28,155 bases of DNA from a virus: positions 1 through 28,155 of IMG/VR virus record IMGVR_UViG_3300043446_003713; one strand, written 5' to 3'. This document shows, one piece after another, positions 14,846-23,211 of this stretch. The notes under the pieces were generated by a model. The model ran no database searches, had not been told where the DNA came from, and saw only the letters and a list, made by a program, of their open reading frames with translations. Each line of letters opens with the position of its first letter. Position 1 is the first letter of the stretch. A program made the translations under genes and the position numbers.

Positions 14846-16314
14846 CGCCCCAACCAACCACGCAGGACGCTTTCTCTCGAGTCATCAACCGCATTCGCGA
14901 ACAACTCGCCGCACTCAAAATCCAACAAACGCCAACCCTCCGGCCGCGCACGACGCCACAAGGAACCTATCTGGAACTCCAACCCATCGCCAACACCTCG
15001 TCACAACCGCCGTTTTTCAAACCCTTCATCAAAATCAACGGAATCCCGCACCTCGTCGCGCCGTGGCACCTCGGTTTCGTTGCTCCAGAGGTAACCCTCG
15101 ACGCTCAAACCGGCGCAAAAACCCGCGCCCTCCAACTCTCAGGAGATCAGCAGGTGATGGTTGCAAGAGTCAAAATCCGTTGGGTGGCAACCCGCCGGCG
15201 CCTGCAAGATGAAACGCCCCCATTCACGCTTTACCCCGTCGAACCGTGGTGTGCGTACTATAAATGCCTGTACGACAACCCGCCAGAATACGATGAACAG
15301 GGAAACCAAACGAACGCGGACGCCTGCACCCCGCCGGACTTCCCATCCTGGCTTGTGGGCACACCCATTCCTCAAGAGCCGCCACCGCCTCGATACTACT
15401 GGACGCTCGAAGACCCAATCCTCACCGACGACGTCAACGCTTCCGGAACAGTTTGGAATGGTCAACAAATCCGCCTCATCACCGATCCCGTTATCGGATG
15501 GACGCCGGAAAATCCAACCAGCAACGCCAGATGGTTTTTCCCAGTCCAACTCGTCTCGGCATGGAACGAGCAGGAAAACCGTGTATCCGCAGAAGAGATC
15601 GGCAGTCTCAATCAACGAGTTGTACCGCTAGAAGAAGGAGAGGAAGACGACCCAAACTCGCCCACACAGTTCTACCAAGACAAAGAGATCCAAATCCCAA
15701 TCCTTCACGTGTTTCAAATCCGGCAAGGAATTTACGACGTGAAAACCTACGGAGGCCCGATCCAAAACATAAGCCCCGTCCCAACATCAACCGACATCGC
15801 CGGAGCCGAAACCACCGACGCAGCCGACCCCTGGACACGATATCACGGCGAAACCCTAGTCCTACCAAATACCACGACCCCAAACTGCGACTACGCCATC
15901 CCGCAGAATGCAGGAGATCCACTCCTAGACTCCGCTGAAAACCACGCGACCAAGCCTTACTGGACGGACGGCGAAACCATCACCCAACGAGACGCAACCT
16001 CACACCTACAAAACCCGAAAGCCTACCTCGTTTCCAACCTGCAACCCTCGACGACCTGCGCTATCGATCCAGCAACCGGCGAATTCACCGGCGGCCGCGA
16101 CGAAACGCAGGACTCCTACTTTCTCGACCCGTACATCGAAGAAGCCACGACTTCGAACTTTTACCGAGAAGACATCGACCGGCCGCTGACGATGAGAGCA
16201 CCCCGCGCCGTCGCCTTCCCTCTACCGTTCCAACTCGGAGGCGGATACAAAATTCTCTCCCAACGTGGCCCAACCGTCGTCAACGACCAACGCCCTGACC
16301 CCGAACCATGCTAA
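14842..16314 (+). CDS. Large tail-tip or baseplate protein of unknown family
   Basis: A 490-aa protein starting MTPQPTTQDAFSRVINRIREQLAALKIQQ. The first helix and the following PTLRPRTTPQGTYLELQPI resemble the start of the next gene, so both probably share an attachment module. The rest has many Pro, Tyr, Trp and Asp residues with loops (YDNPPEYDEQGNQTNADACTPPDFPSW) and little helix, as in tail-tip or receptor-contact proteins. The chosen ATG at 14842 gives ATGA coupling; an in-frame ATG at 14821 would overlap more. No gpJ-like host-specificity protein is seen elsewhere, so this may carry the hub role, but I cannot show that. Confidence 0.65.
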   Translation: MTPQPTTQDAFSRVINRIREQLAALKIQQTPTLRPRTTPQGTYLELQPIANTSSQPPFFKPFIKINGIPHLVAPWHLGFVAPEVTLDAQTGAKTRALQLSGDQQVMVARVKIRWVATRRRLQDETPPFTLYPVEPWCAYYKCLYDNPPEYDEQGNQTNADACTPPDFPSWLVGTPIPQEPPPPRYYWTLEDPILTDDVNASGTVWNGQQIRLITDPVIGWTPENPTSNARWFFPVQLVSAWNEQENRVSAEEIGSLNQRVVPLEEGEEDDPNSPTQFYQDKEIQIPILHVFQIRQGIYDVKTYGGPIQNISPVPTSTDIAGAETTDAADPWTRYHGETLVLPNTTTPNCDYAIPQNAGDPLLDSAENHATKPYWTDGETITQRDATSHLQNPKAYLVSNLQPSTTCAIDPATGEFTGGRDETQDSYFLDPYIEEATTSNFYREDIDRPLTMRAPRAVAFPLPFQLGGGYKILSQRGPTVVNDQRPDPEPC

Positions 16315-16901
16315 TCCCACGCCTCAAATCCGGTGGCCCGCTCGCCCAGGCAGTCAACGCCATCATCGACTACCTGCCCCGCCTCGCGGTTCAAAACACG
16401 CCGGAGGTTCAAGCCGTCATCACCCCTCGCGGACAGTTCGTGACGCTCAATCGCACGGTGGCCGGCGCAAATCCAATCCCAGCCGATTTCCCATTTCGTG
16501 TTTTCATAAAAGCCCGCAAACAAAACCCAAACGACCTCGTCAATGAATGTTGGGTCCGATGGGGGACAATCAACGGACAACCCGCCCTCGACTATCCGCA
16601 GGAAAAGGTCTCAGGGAATCTGTCTGGATCGCAAAGAGTCACCCTCGAAGTCACCGGCAACTTTCAAACCCTCAGCGCCGCCGGAGTCACAAATCCTACC
16701 CTCAGCCTCGAAGATTCAGCGGATCCACTCGCCGCCACGGAGAACCAAGACCAAATCACTTGGAAAATCGTTCTGGCAATGCTCGAAACCGAACCGGGAC
16801 TCCCCGATGAAAACGGAAACCCAACCGCCGACACCACGACGGTTTCGCAGGTGACACGCGGCCACCTGACAATCGGAAACGGAGTACCTTTTTCCACATG
16901 A
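16308..16901 (+). CDS. Tail-tip protein sharing an N-terminal module with its neighbour
   Basis: A 197-aa protein. Residues 13-50 (AQAVNAIIDYLPRLAVQNTPEVQAVITPRGQFVTLNR) follow the pattern of the preceding protein's start: a helix, a TPxxxxxxTPxG turn and a strand. The rest is beta-rich (GSQRVTLEVTGNFQTL, DQITWKIVLAML) and ends VTRGHLTIGNGVPFST. I do not recognise a named family. It overlaps the previous gene by 7 bases. A 19-codon frame begins at 16898 within the stop and is not called. Confidence 0.62.
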   Translation: MLIPRLKSGGPLAQAVNAIIDYLPRLAVQNTPEVQAVITPRGQFVTLNRTVAGANPIPADFPFRVFIKARKQNPNDLVNECWVRWGTINGQPALDYPQEKVSGNLSGSQRVTLEVTGNFQTLSAAGVTNPTLSLEDSADPLAATENQDQITWKIVLAMLETEPGLPDENGNPTADTTTVSQVTRGHLTIGNGVPFST

Positions 16902-16935
16902 CAACCGACGCCGAGTCCGTACAATCCCGCACAGG

Positions 16936-17976
16936 ATGCTTCTCTCCGTCGCCCTAGACTCGGGTATCGTTTACGTCTCCGGCCTCCGCCGCTCAGACGA
17001 TCAGGAGGTTCTGCACCGTAACGGCGACGTTATACCAACTCAAATCGAATTCCGGACCACCATCACCGCATCCTCGACGGTGGACATGGGATCATCAACC
17101 GGCCTTCGCCTGACGATTAAACCGAAGGGGGAGTTTGACGCAAACGCCTTGCTGAGCTTCACGAACTGGACCCGCACCGTTACAGGTTCAGCCATCGACT
17201 ACCGCGCCACGCTCAACACCGCTTCCGGTGGCATCGACCGCCTGTTAGGCATCGACCCGTTCGACGTCGCCGAAAAAGTCGCCATCCAGACAACCGCGAC
17301 GACCGCAGCCCGCTCCTACTTCGACCTCGCCGACGACGCCGGAGCCGTTCGCGTATGGTTCGGCCTCGACGGACTCGTCCCAACGGAACCGCCCCTCGCG
17401 CCGGAATCCGGCCGCCTGCTGAAAGTGGCCGTCCTCGGAACCGAAAACGCCTCCGCCATCGCGGCCAAAATCGCCGCAGCCCTCGACGCCGACCTCGCGT
17501 TCATCGCATCGTCGGCGGGCGACATCGTCACCGCAACCGCAGCCGCCGCAGGTCAACGCATCCCGCCTCACCCCCGCTCCTCGGGTTACGGAATAACCGT
17601 CCTTGATGCAGGCGGAGATGAGACGGTGGCCGACCAGCCATCCGTTACGCTTCAAGCCGAAATCGCCTGGACAAACTCCGGCAACCTCACGACCACCCAA
17701 GCCCTCCGGTGGCGTGTTCAAAATACAAACCGCCGCGCATCGCAGCCCGCATCGCTCCCCTACTTTGACTCCGCCAACATCGCCGCCGCAGCCGTTCTTT
17801 TCACGCCGCAAACCCTCACCGGCCCGCAACAAACCCAAGCCCGCGCTAACATCGGCGCAGGGGGCGCAATCGGTGGCACCGCCACCAACGGAAACGTCGT
17901 CGGCGTCATCGCCGGTTCAACCGTTTACACCGACTTTTCAACCCTAGCGGCCGCCATCGACGGTGGCCAAGTTTAA
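16936..17976 (+). CDS. Tail fibre or tip protein with NIGAG hinge
   Basis: A 346-aa beta-rich protein. It begins MLLSVALDSGIVYVSGLRRSDDQEVLHRNGD and ends with LTGPQQTQARANIGAGG, the Q-x-x-A-R-x-N-I/L-G motif common at trimeric fibre hinges. That puts it at the base of the fibre locus. The middle contains a region with SAIAAKIAAALDADLAFIAS helix and then strands. The ATG at 16936 has an AGG two to four bases upstream (CACAGG) after a 34-base gap. Shared receptor-binding or baseplate-attachment function is plausible; no enzyme motif is visible. Confidence 0.65.
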   Translation: MLLSVALDSGIVYVSGLRRSDDQEVLHRNGDVIPTQIEFRTTITASSTVDMGSSTGLRLTIKPKGEFDANALLSFTNWTRTVTGSAIDYRATLNTASGGIDRLLGIDPFDVAEKVAIQTTATTAARSYFDLADDAGAVRVWFGLDGLVPTEPPLAPESGRLLKVAVLGTENASAIAAKIAAALDADLAFIASSAGDIVTATAAAAGQRIPPHPRSSGYGITVLDAGGDETVADQPSVTLQAEIAWTNSGNLTTTQALRWRVQNTNRRASQPASLPYFDSANIAAAAVLFTPQTLTGPQQTQARANIGAGGAIGGTATNGNVVGVIAGSTVYTDFSTLAAAIDGGQV

Positions 17977-17988
17977 ACTCCGCACACC

Positions 17989-19125
17989 ATGCCCAACACG
18001 ATCCAAATCAAACGCCGCATCGCCTCCACAGGTGTTGCAGGCATCACCCTTTCCACCGGCGAACTCCTCTGGCAGGAATTCGACAATCAGCTCCTTCTCA
18101 AAAAATCGACAGGCGACGTCATCCCCGTCGGGGGCGAAGGTTCCGCGACCTCGGATGGATTCGTCACGACCGCCAACCGAAACCAAAGCATCGCCGGAAC
18201 AAAGACCGTCGCCGGAACGCTCAACATCACCGGCACTTTTCAAATCGGCGGAACAGCCGTCACGGCGGACGCCTCCGAACTAAACAAACTCGACGGAGTC
18301 ACGACAACCACCGCCGAGTTTAACAAACTCGCCGGAATCTCCGACGGAACCGCAGCCGCAAACAAGGTTCTGATCGTCGACGCCTCGAAGAATCTCAACC
18401 TCGGTGCGGGCCTCATTTCGACGACCGCAACGCCGACGCAGGACGCCCACCTCGCAACCAAAAAATACGTCGACGACGTCGCCCAAGGTCTCGACATTAA
18501 AGCATCCGCTCACGTCGCAACAACCGCCGCCCTCTCCGCCTGCACCTACAACAACGGGTCGTCCGGCATTGGGGCAACGCTGACCGCGGACGCTTTCGGC
18601 GCGCTCACAGTCGACGGACACGCACTCGCCGCCGGTCAATCCGTGCTAGTCAAAAATCAAGCCGCCGGACTCCAAAACGGCCTTTATTCCGTCACCTCAG
18701 CAGGCGCGGCCGACGCTCCCTTCATCCTGACACGCCGGACAGACGCGGACAGCGGAGCCGAGCTTTCGAGCGGTTCGTTCGTTTTTATTGAGCAGGGCAC
18801 CGCCAACGGATCCACCGGTTGGGTTCTTTCAACCTCCGGCGCAATCACGATCGGCTCAACCGCCCTTGTCTTCACGCAGTTTTCAAGCGCAGGCATCGCC
18901 GACGCAGGCGACGGTCTCCAAAAGACGGGGACGACGTTTTCGGTGAAGACCGCGTCCGCGCAACGCATCACCGTTTCCTCCGGAGGCGTCGACCTTGCCA
19001 CGACCGGAGTTTCCGCAACCACGGACGCAGTCCTTTTTTCGGTCGACGTGTACGGCCGCCTGACGGCAGCATCCAAGACCGTCGCAGCCTCCGCCGGAAT
19101 CTCGATTGATTGCGGCGAATTCTAA
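17989..19125 (+). CDS. Tail fibre protein
   Basis: A 378-aa Ser/Thr/Ala/Gly-rich protein. It starts MPNTIQIKRRIASTGVAGITLSTGELLWQE, a pattern common in head-proximal fibre domains. It contains HLATKKYVDDVAQGLDIKASAHVAT (residues about 155-180), a widely shared fibre segment, and AGDGLQKTGTTFSVKTASAQRITVSSGGVDLATTG towards the end, a repeat type also seen in fibres. GTKTVAGTLNITGT and GTAVTADASELNKLDGVT repeats lie in the N-terminal half. It probably trimerises on the tail tip. An intramolecular chaperone tail is not seen. Confidence 0.78.
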   Translation: MPNTIQIKRRIASTGVAGITLSTGELLWQEFDNQLLLKKSTGDVIPVGGEGSATSDGFVTTANRNQSIAGTKTVAGTLNITGTFQIGGTAVTADASELNKLDGVTTTTAEFNKLAGISDGTAAANKVLIVDASKNLNLGAGLISTTATPTQDAHLATKKYVDDVAQGLDIKASAHVATTAALSACTYNNGSSGIGATLTADAFGALTVDGHALAAGQSVLVKNQAAGLQNGLYSVTSAGAADAPFILTRRTDADSGAELSSGSFVFIEQGTANGSTGWVLSTSGAITIGSTALVFTQFSSAGIADAGDGLQKTGTTFSVKTASAQRITVSSGGVDLATTGVSATTDAVLFSVDVYGRLTAASKTVAASAGISIDCGEF

Positions 19126-19136
19126 GCCCGCCCAGG

Positions 19137-20174
19137 ATGCCCAACTACATCCGCCAACTTCGGAAAAACACCACGGGGAACCCGCCCATCGCGGGAATCC
19201 CGACGGGCGTTCTGGTCGTCAACACCGCCGACCAGACCATCTCGTTTCCCAACGCGGCCGGAAACGCTTGGATCTCGCTTCAGGGCGCAAACTCCACGCC
19301 GAGTTTCGCATTGGAGCAGTTCACATTCACCGGAAACGGGGCGCAAACGGTTTTCCAAACCACGTCGACCAGTTCGACCGCGTCGCATTACATGGTCGCA
19401 GTCGGCGGCGTCTTCCAAACCGCAGGCACCGACTACACAATCACCACCGGCACCGTCTACTTCACAACCGCCCCGCCGGACGGTGAAACAATCAACGTCC
19501 TGGTCGCCTCCGGTGGCATCGTCGGCCCACAAGGCCCACAAGGCGACCAAGGCCCAACCGGCCCAACGGGCGCAGCCGGTGCAGACGGAGCAGATGGTGC
19601 GGATGCAGTTTGGAACTATCGCGCAGCCTACGACCTCGGCTCGTCCTACGCCGTCGGCGACATCGTCACCTACACCGGATCCCTTTGGTATCGTTCCGAC
19701 GCCAACGGCGGAAACATCGGCGACGCACCCAGCACCGAATCCCCGTTCTGGGATTTACTCGCAGCCAAAGGCGACACAGGCGACCAAGGCCCAGCAGGCG
19801 ACACCGGCCCAGCAGGAGCAACCGGCGCAACCGGCGCGACAGGTGCGACAGGAGCAACCGGAGCGCAAGGCCCGCAGGGGCAGGCGGGTACCTCGTTCGT
19901 TTTCGTCGGCGTTTACTCAGCGGGCACCACGTACTACGTCGGCCAAGTTGTCCGCTACGAAGACACAACAGCGCAAACCATCGGATGCTACGTTCGCAAA
20001 ACCCTCCCAGGCTCTGAGCTTCCCACCGACGCCACAAAATGGGACGCCATGCTCGTTATGACCACGACGGGCGGAGGCGGAGGCGGAACCTCCGCCAGTT
20101 ATTACAAACGCCCCGACGGCAGCGACTATCTCAGACCAAACGGAATAGACACCTATCAACGCCCCGCAGCTTAA
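19137..20174 (+). CDS. Collagen-like tail fibre protein
   Basis: A 345-aa fibre. Two collagen-type G-x-y blocks are visible: bases 19524-19607 (GPQGPQGDQGPTGPTGAAG and on) and 19770-19889 (GDTGDQGPAGDTGPAG, then four GAT repeats). Collagen stretches give trimeric, rod-like fibres. Between and after them lie two related beta modules, AVWNYRAAYDLGSSYAVGDIVTYTGSLWYRSDA and VFVGVYSAGTTYYVGQVVRYEDTTAQTIGCYVR, of the Y-x-x-G-D/Q-V-V-x-Y-x-G/D-x-x-Y type seen in small carbohydrate-binding modules. The C-terminus is a GGGGGG stretch plus YYKRPDGSDYLRPNG. The start at 19137 has CAGG just before it. Confidence 0.83.
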   Translation: MPNYIRQLRKNTTGNPPIAGIPTGVLVVNTADQTISFPNAAGNAWISLQGANSTPSFALEQFTFTGNGAQTVFQTTSTSSTASHYMVAVGGVFQTAGTDYTITTGTVYFTTAPPDGETINVLVASGGIVGPQGPQGDQGPTGPTGAAGADGADGADAVWNYRAAYDLGSSYAVGDIVTYTGSLWYRSDANGGNIGDAPSTESPFWDLLAAKGDTGDQGPAGDTGPAGATGATGATGATGATGAQGPQGQAGTSFVFVGVYSAGTTYYVGQVVRYEDTTAQTIGCYVRKTLPGSELPTDATKWDAMLVMTTTGGGGGGTSASYYKRPDGSDYLRPNGIDTYQRPAA

Positions 20175-20189
20175 CCACTCCTTCCCACC

Positions 20190-21422
20190 ATGGCCAACGT
20201 AACCACCACAAACGCAGTCGATACCTTCATGCAATCGACGGACGCAGCCGGAATGCGAACCAACCTCGGACTCGGGGACTCCGCAACAAAAGCCGTCGGC
20301 ACAACCTCGGGAACCGTCGCAGCCGGTGACGACTCGCGCATCGTCGGCGCCGTTCAAACCTCACGCACAGTTTCAGCCGGAACCGGCCTCGCCGGAGGCG
20401 GAAACTTATCGGCCGACCGCACGCTTTCGGTGGACTTCGGCAAGACCGCAACGACCGTCGCCCGTGGGAACCAAACCGTTTTCCAAGTTTACGGACCCGG
20501 AAACTACACCATCGAAAACCCCTTCGGAAACTCCGAGTTCGCACTCCTCGACATCATCCTATGCTCCGGCGGCGGAGGAGGAGGTGGTGGTTCAGTTCAT
20601 CTGATGAACGGACGCGGAGGCAGCGGAGGCAGCATGGGCAAAATCAAACGACTTTTCGGTGTTCACTTCCTCCCCAACTCCGGCCCAAACTTTCTCACCG
20701 TTGGAGCCGGCGGAACCGGTGGCACGGGCTACATTTGGCAATCAAGCACGCAATTTACCGAAGCCACCAACGGAGGACCAGGTGGCGGTTCAATCTTCAC
20801 ACGCGGGAGTGGACAACTGATCCTTGATTGCTCAACCGGCCTTGATCAAACTGGCGGACCCTCGAACAGTTCTATACCGGCAAACATCACCGATGTCGTC
20901 GACCGCACCATCAACGAACCTTACCTGGGAGGACTTTGTGATGAATGGGGCGCAGCCGGCGTTCCAATCGCCTACAACTCGCAAGCCTACCAAGTCGCGC
21001 AGCCTTGGGTGGCCTCCGGCGCTTCGGGTGGCGGGAGCAACTCGACGCAGTCGACCCAAAACGGCGGAGAAGGCCAAGACCTCTACAATCTCTCAAGCGC
21101 ACCACTCGCCGGAACCTCCGCAAACGGTTTCGACGCCCTGCAATGGAGCGACACAGGCACCGCCGCATCAGACAGCCTCGCGCCACGCATCTTCTCAACC
21201 GGCATCGGCGGTTCGGGCGGATCGTCCGCCATCGTCAGTTCATCAGTCGCCGACGGACTCAACCTCCGCGCCGGACACGGAGCCAAAGGCAGTCCAGGAT
21301 CGGGAGGAGGAGGCGGAGGCGCTTTCTACCACGACGGCACCTACACAGACGGAACACTCAGCGGGGGGAACGGTGGCGCCGGTGGTGACGGTTTCGCAAT
21401 CCTTGTTTGGCATCGCATCTAA
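20190..21422 (+). CDS. Glycine-rich tail fibre tip or adhesin
   Basis: A 410-aa protein. The first 90 residues have fibre hinge motifs (DAAGMRTNLGLGD and GTVAAGDDSRIVGAVQ, then AGTGLAGGGNLSADRTLSV). The rest is very glycine-rich, with an 8-Gly run (residues about 129-136) and blocks such as GGSGGSMGK, GGTGGTGYIW and SGGGGGGAFYHDGTYTDGTLSGGNGGAGGDGFAIL. This composition suits a polyglycine-type sandwich like that in some phage tip adhesins, and the last motif (GGxGGDGFxxLxWxxI) resembles the end of glycine-rich phage appendage domains. It would contact the receptor. Its stop overlaps the next start (TAATG). Confidence 0.75.
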   Translation: MANVTTTNAVDTFMQSTDAAGMRTNLGLGDSATKAVGTTSGTVAAGDDSRIVGAVQTSRTVSAGTGLAGGGNLSADRTLSVDFGKTATTVARGNQTVFQVYGPGNYTIENPFGNSEFALLDIILCSGGGGGGGGSVHLMNGRGGSGGSMGKIKRLFGVHFLPNSGPNFLTVGAGGTGGTGYIWQSSTQFTEATNGGPGGGSIFTRGSGQLILDCSTGLDQTGGPSNSSIPANITDVVDRTINEPYLGGLCDEWGAAGVPIAYNSQAYQVAQPWVASGASGGGSNSTQSTQNGGEGQDLYNLSSAPLAGTSANGFDALQWSDTGTAASDSLAPRIFSTGIGGSGGSSAIVSSSVADGLNLRAGHGAKGSPGSGGGGGGAFYHDGTYTDGTLSGGNGGAGGDGFAILVWHRI

Positions 21423-22789
21423 TGCAAAAAATTTCCAACAGCCTATTGCAGGATGCAACCGCGACGGGAAAGGCGTTGCTCGCCGCAACCGACGCCGACG
21501 CCGCAAAATCCGCGCTCAGTCTCGCGCAGGTGGCCACCTCGGGCAGCTACAACGACCTGAGCGACAAACCCGCTGGAGGTGGCGGTGTCACCTTCGCGCA
21601 AACCAAAATTGTTGGGGTCGACGCAAACACCATTCAAGGGTGCATTGACCTAGTCACGAACGCCACCGCCCAAAATCAAACGCAAATTCTAATCCCGCCC
21701 GGATTTTACACCGAAAACTTGACTCTCAAACGGTGCGTTTCCCTCGCCGCGACAGGACAAAACAACGGACAGGCGACCACGATTCGCATCGTAGGACAGC
21801 ACACGCTTGCAGGAGGCGCAACAGCCGGCGACAACATCATACAGTTTGCCGGTCTACGGTTCGACAACACCCACGCAACGACCCCAACCTTCACGTTCAG
21901 CGCACAAAGTGGCGTGCCTCTCCTAGTGCATTTCGACTCTTGCATGGTCGGAAGTTCGAACGCCGCAACGACATCGGTCGGAATGCTCATCGGCACCGAT
22001 GTTTCGGTGCGATGCAACGACGTCAAAAGCCTCGCGAACGCCACCGCAGGATCCGGCGGCACTCACTTCGACATCAACGGAGGAACCCTGTACGGCACAA
22101 ACCTTTCGACCGAATACGGAACCCGCGCAATCCTCATGCGTGGGACGCCGACCGCGTATCGTCCCTACTGCGAACTCAAAAACTGCGACCTCCGCACGTG
22201 GGGCGCAAACCTCATTGAGATTCAATCGACCACGGCCCTTTTGACCGCTGGATGGTGTAGCTTCGAAAACACCAACAGCACAGGCAGCGGAATCGTACTC
22301 GCTGGAGCCGTCACATCCGGCGCCGTCGCGGGGATTTTCAACTGCGCCTTCACGATCACATCCGGCGCTTCCAACTACGTCGTCACGGGCGACGCTGGGT
22401 GCGCGTACTATGCTCTTGGCAACTCCTACAGCAACGCCACCTACGCACCTTACGAGACAAAAATCGGCGCGAACGTCCTGCAACTCACTTACGCAGGCGG
22501 CCCGATTGCATTCGCTGACGGTACCTCAATCTCTTCCGGTTTTCTCACCGGATCCAAAACGCACGATTTTCCATCACTCGCCGCCAACTCGACCTCAGCA
22601 ACCACCGTGACCTGCACCGGCGCGACCGTCGGAATGTTTGCGCTCGCCTCACTTTCGACGAACTCAAACGGAATAACACTAGTGGCCAATGTGACCGCCT
22701 CAAATACCGTGACGGTTCGCGCCATCAACAACACCGGCGCAACAGTCGACCTCGCGAGCGGCACGCTCAAGGTGCGCGTTTTCTCTTAA
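21422..22789 (+). CDS. Beta-helix tail spike or fibre
   Basis: A 455-aa protein. It begins with a hinge segment (DATATGKALLAATDADAAKSALSLAQVATSGSYNDLSDKPAGG), where SYNDLSDKP is a standard fibre motif. From about residue 60 it shows short repeating strands (NTIQGCIDLVTNATAQNQTQILIPPGFYTENLTLKR, and later VHFDSCMVG, ELKNCDLRTWGANLIEIQS, GIFNCAFTIT), the appearance of a right-handed parallel beta-helix as in pectin-lyase-fold spikes. Residues 380-455 form a beta-sandwich-like C-terminal domain. It may bind or degrade a surface polysaccharide; no acidic catalytic cluster can be assigned by eye. ATG at 21422 lies on the preceding stop. Confidence 0.75.
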   Translation: MQKISNSLLQDATATGKALLAATDADAAKSALSLAQVATSGSYNDLSDKPAGGGGVTFAQTKIVGVDANTIQGCIDLVTNATAQNQTQILIPPGFYTENLTLKRCVSLAATGQNNGQATTIRIVGQHTLAGGATAGDNIIQFAGLRFDNTHATTPTFTFSAQSGVPLLVHFDSCMVGSSNAATTSVGMLIGTDVSVRCNDVKSLANATAGSGGTHFDINGGTLYGTNLSTEYGTRAILMRGTPTAYRPYCELKNCDLRTWGANLIEIQSTTALLTAGWCSFENTNSTGSGIVLAGAVTSGAVAGIFNCAFTITSGASNYVVTGDAGCAYYALGNSYSNATYAPYETKIGANVLQLTYAGGPIAFADGTSISSGFLTGSKTHDFPSLAANSTSATTVTCTGATVGMFALASLSTNSNGITLVANVTASNTVTVRAINNTGATVDLASGTLKVRVFS

Positions 22790-22801
22790 AATCAAAACAC
22801 C

Positions 22802-22966
22802 ATGCACTACCTAATCGCCCGCCTTTTTGAACCGTCCACTTGGAGAGGACTGGTTAGCCTCGCGACCCTTTTTGGCCTCAAAATGGCGCCCGACCAAGCC
22901 GACGCGGTTTTAACCGCCGGTGTTTCGGTTTACTCCGCAATCAACATCTTCCGCCGCGAAAAATGA
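22802..22966 (+). CDS. Holin-like small membrane protein
   Basis: A 54-aa protein, MHYLIARLFEPSTWRGLV at the start and INIFRREK at the end. It has two short hydrophobic stretches, residues about 16-28 and 34-50, and a basic C-terminus. The EPSTWRGLVSLATLFG start is like that of short phage holin-type proteins. It would make the inner-membrane lesion that releases the lysozyme. It is immediately upstream of a membrane-anchored coiled-coil protein and lysozyme, with an ATGA overlap to the former, which is the classical lysis order. Two instead of three membrane segments and tiny size leave some doubt. Confidence 0.7.
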   Translation: MHYLIARLFEPSTWRGLVSLATLFGLKMAPDQADAVLTAGVSVYSAINIFRREK

Positions 22967-23211
22967 CCCTCGCCGCCGCCGACATCCTCGACATCGTCGC
23001 CGCTCAAGGTCCGGTCGCCGCAGTCCTGGCCGCCGGCCTCGTTTGGTTAGCCCGTCGCCTCAACGAGTCGGAAGCAAAAGCCGACCAACGCCTGGACGCA
23101 ATGGAAGCAAAACACGACCAGCGCATCGAAGCCGTCGAACGTCGCGCAGCCGCTTGCGAGGAAGACCGCGCACGTCTTTGGGGGAAACTCGCCGAACTTT
23201 TCGAAAAATGA
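22963..23211 (+). CDS. Membrane-anchored coiled-coil protein (i-spanin-like candidate)
   Basis: An 82-aa protein. Residues about 14-33 (AQGPVAAVLAAGLVWLARRL) are one hydrophobic segment, and the rest is a highly charged coiled coil (NESEAKADQRLDAMEAKHDQRIEAVERRAAACEEDRARLWGKLAELFEK). An N-terminal membrane anchor with a long periplasmic-type coiled coil is the plan of an inner-membrane spanin, although 82 residues is short and no outer-membrane partner with a lipobox is visible. Alternatively it is a holin regulator. It starts on ATGA with the holin and ends inside the lysozyme start. Confidence 0.65.
   Translation: MTLAAADILDIVAAQGPVAAVLAAGLVWLARRLNESEAKADQRLDAMEAKHDQRIEAVERRAAACEEDRARLWGKLAELFEK

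Noticed and set aside
16898-16957. 19-codon frame overlapping the stop at 16899
   Set aside because: ATGA overlap looks like coupling, but the product is tiny and featureless and the fibre gene starts inside it.
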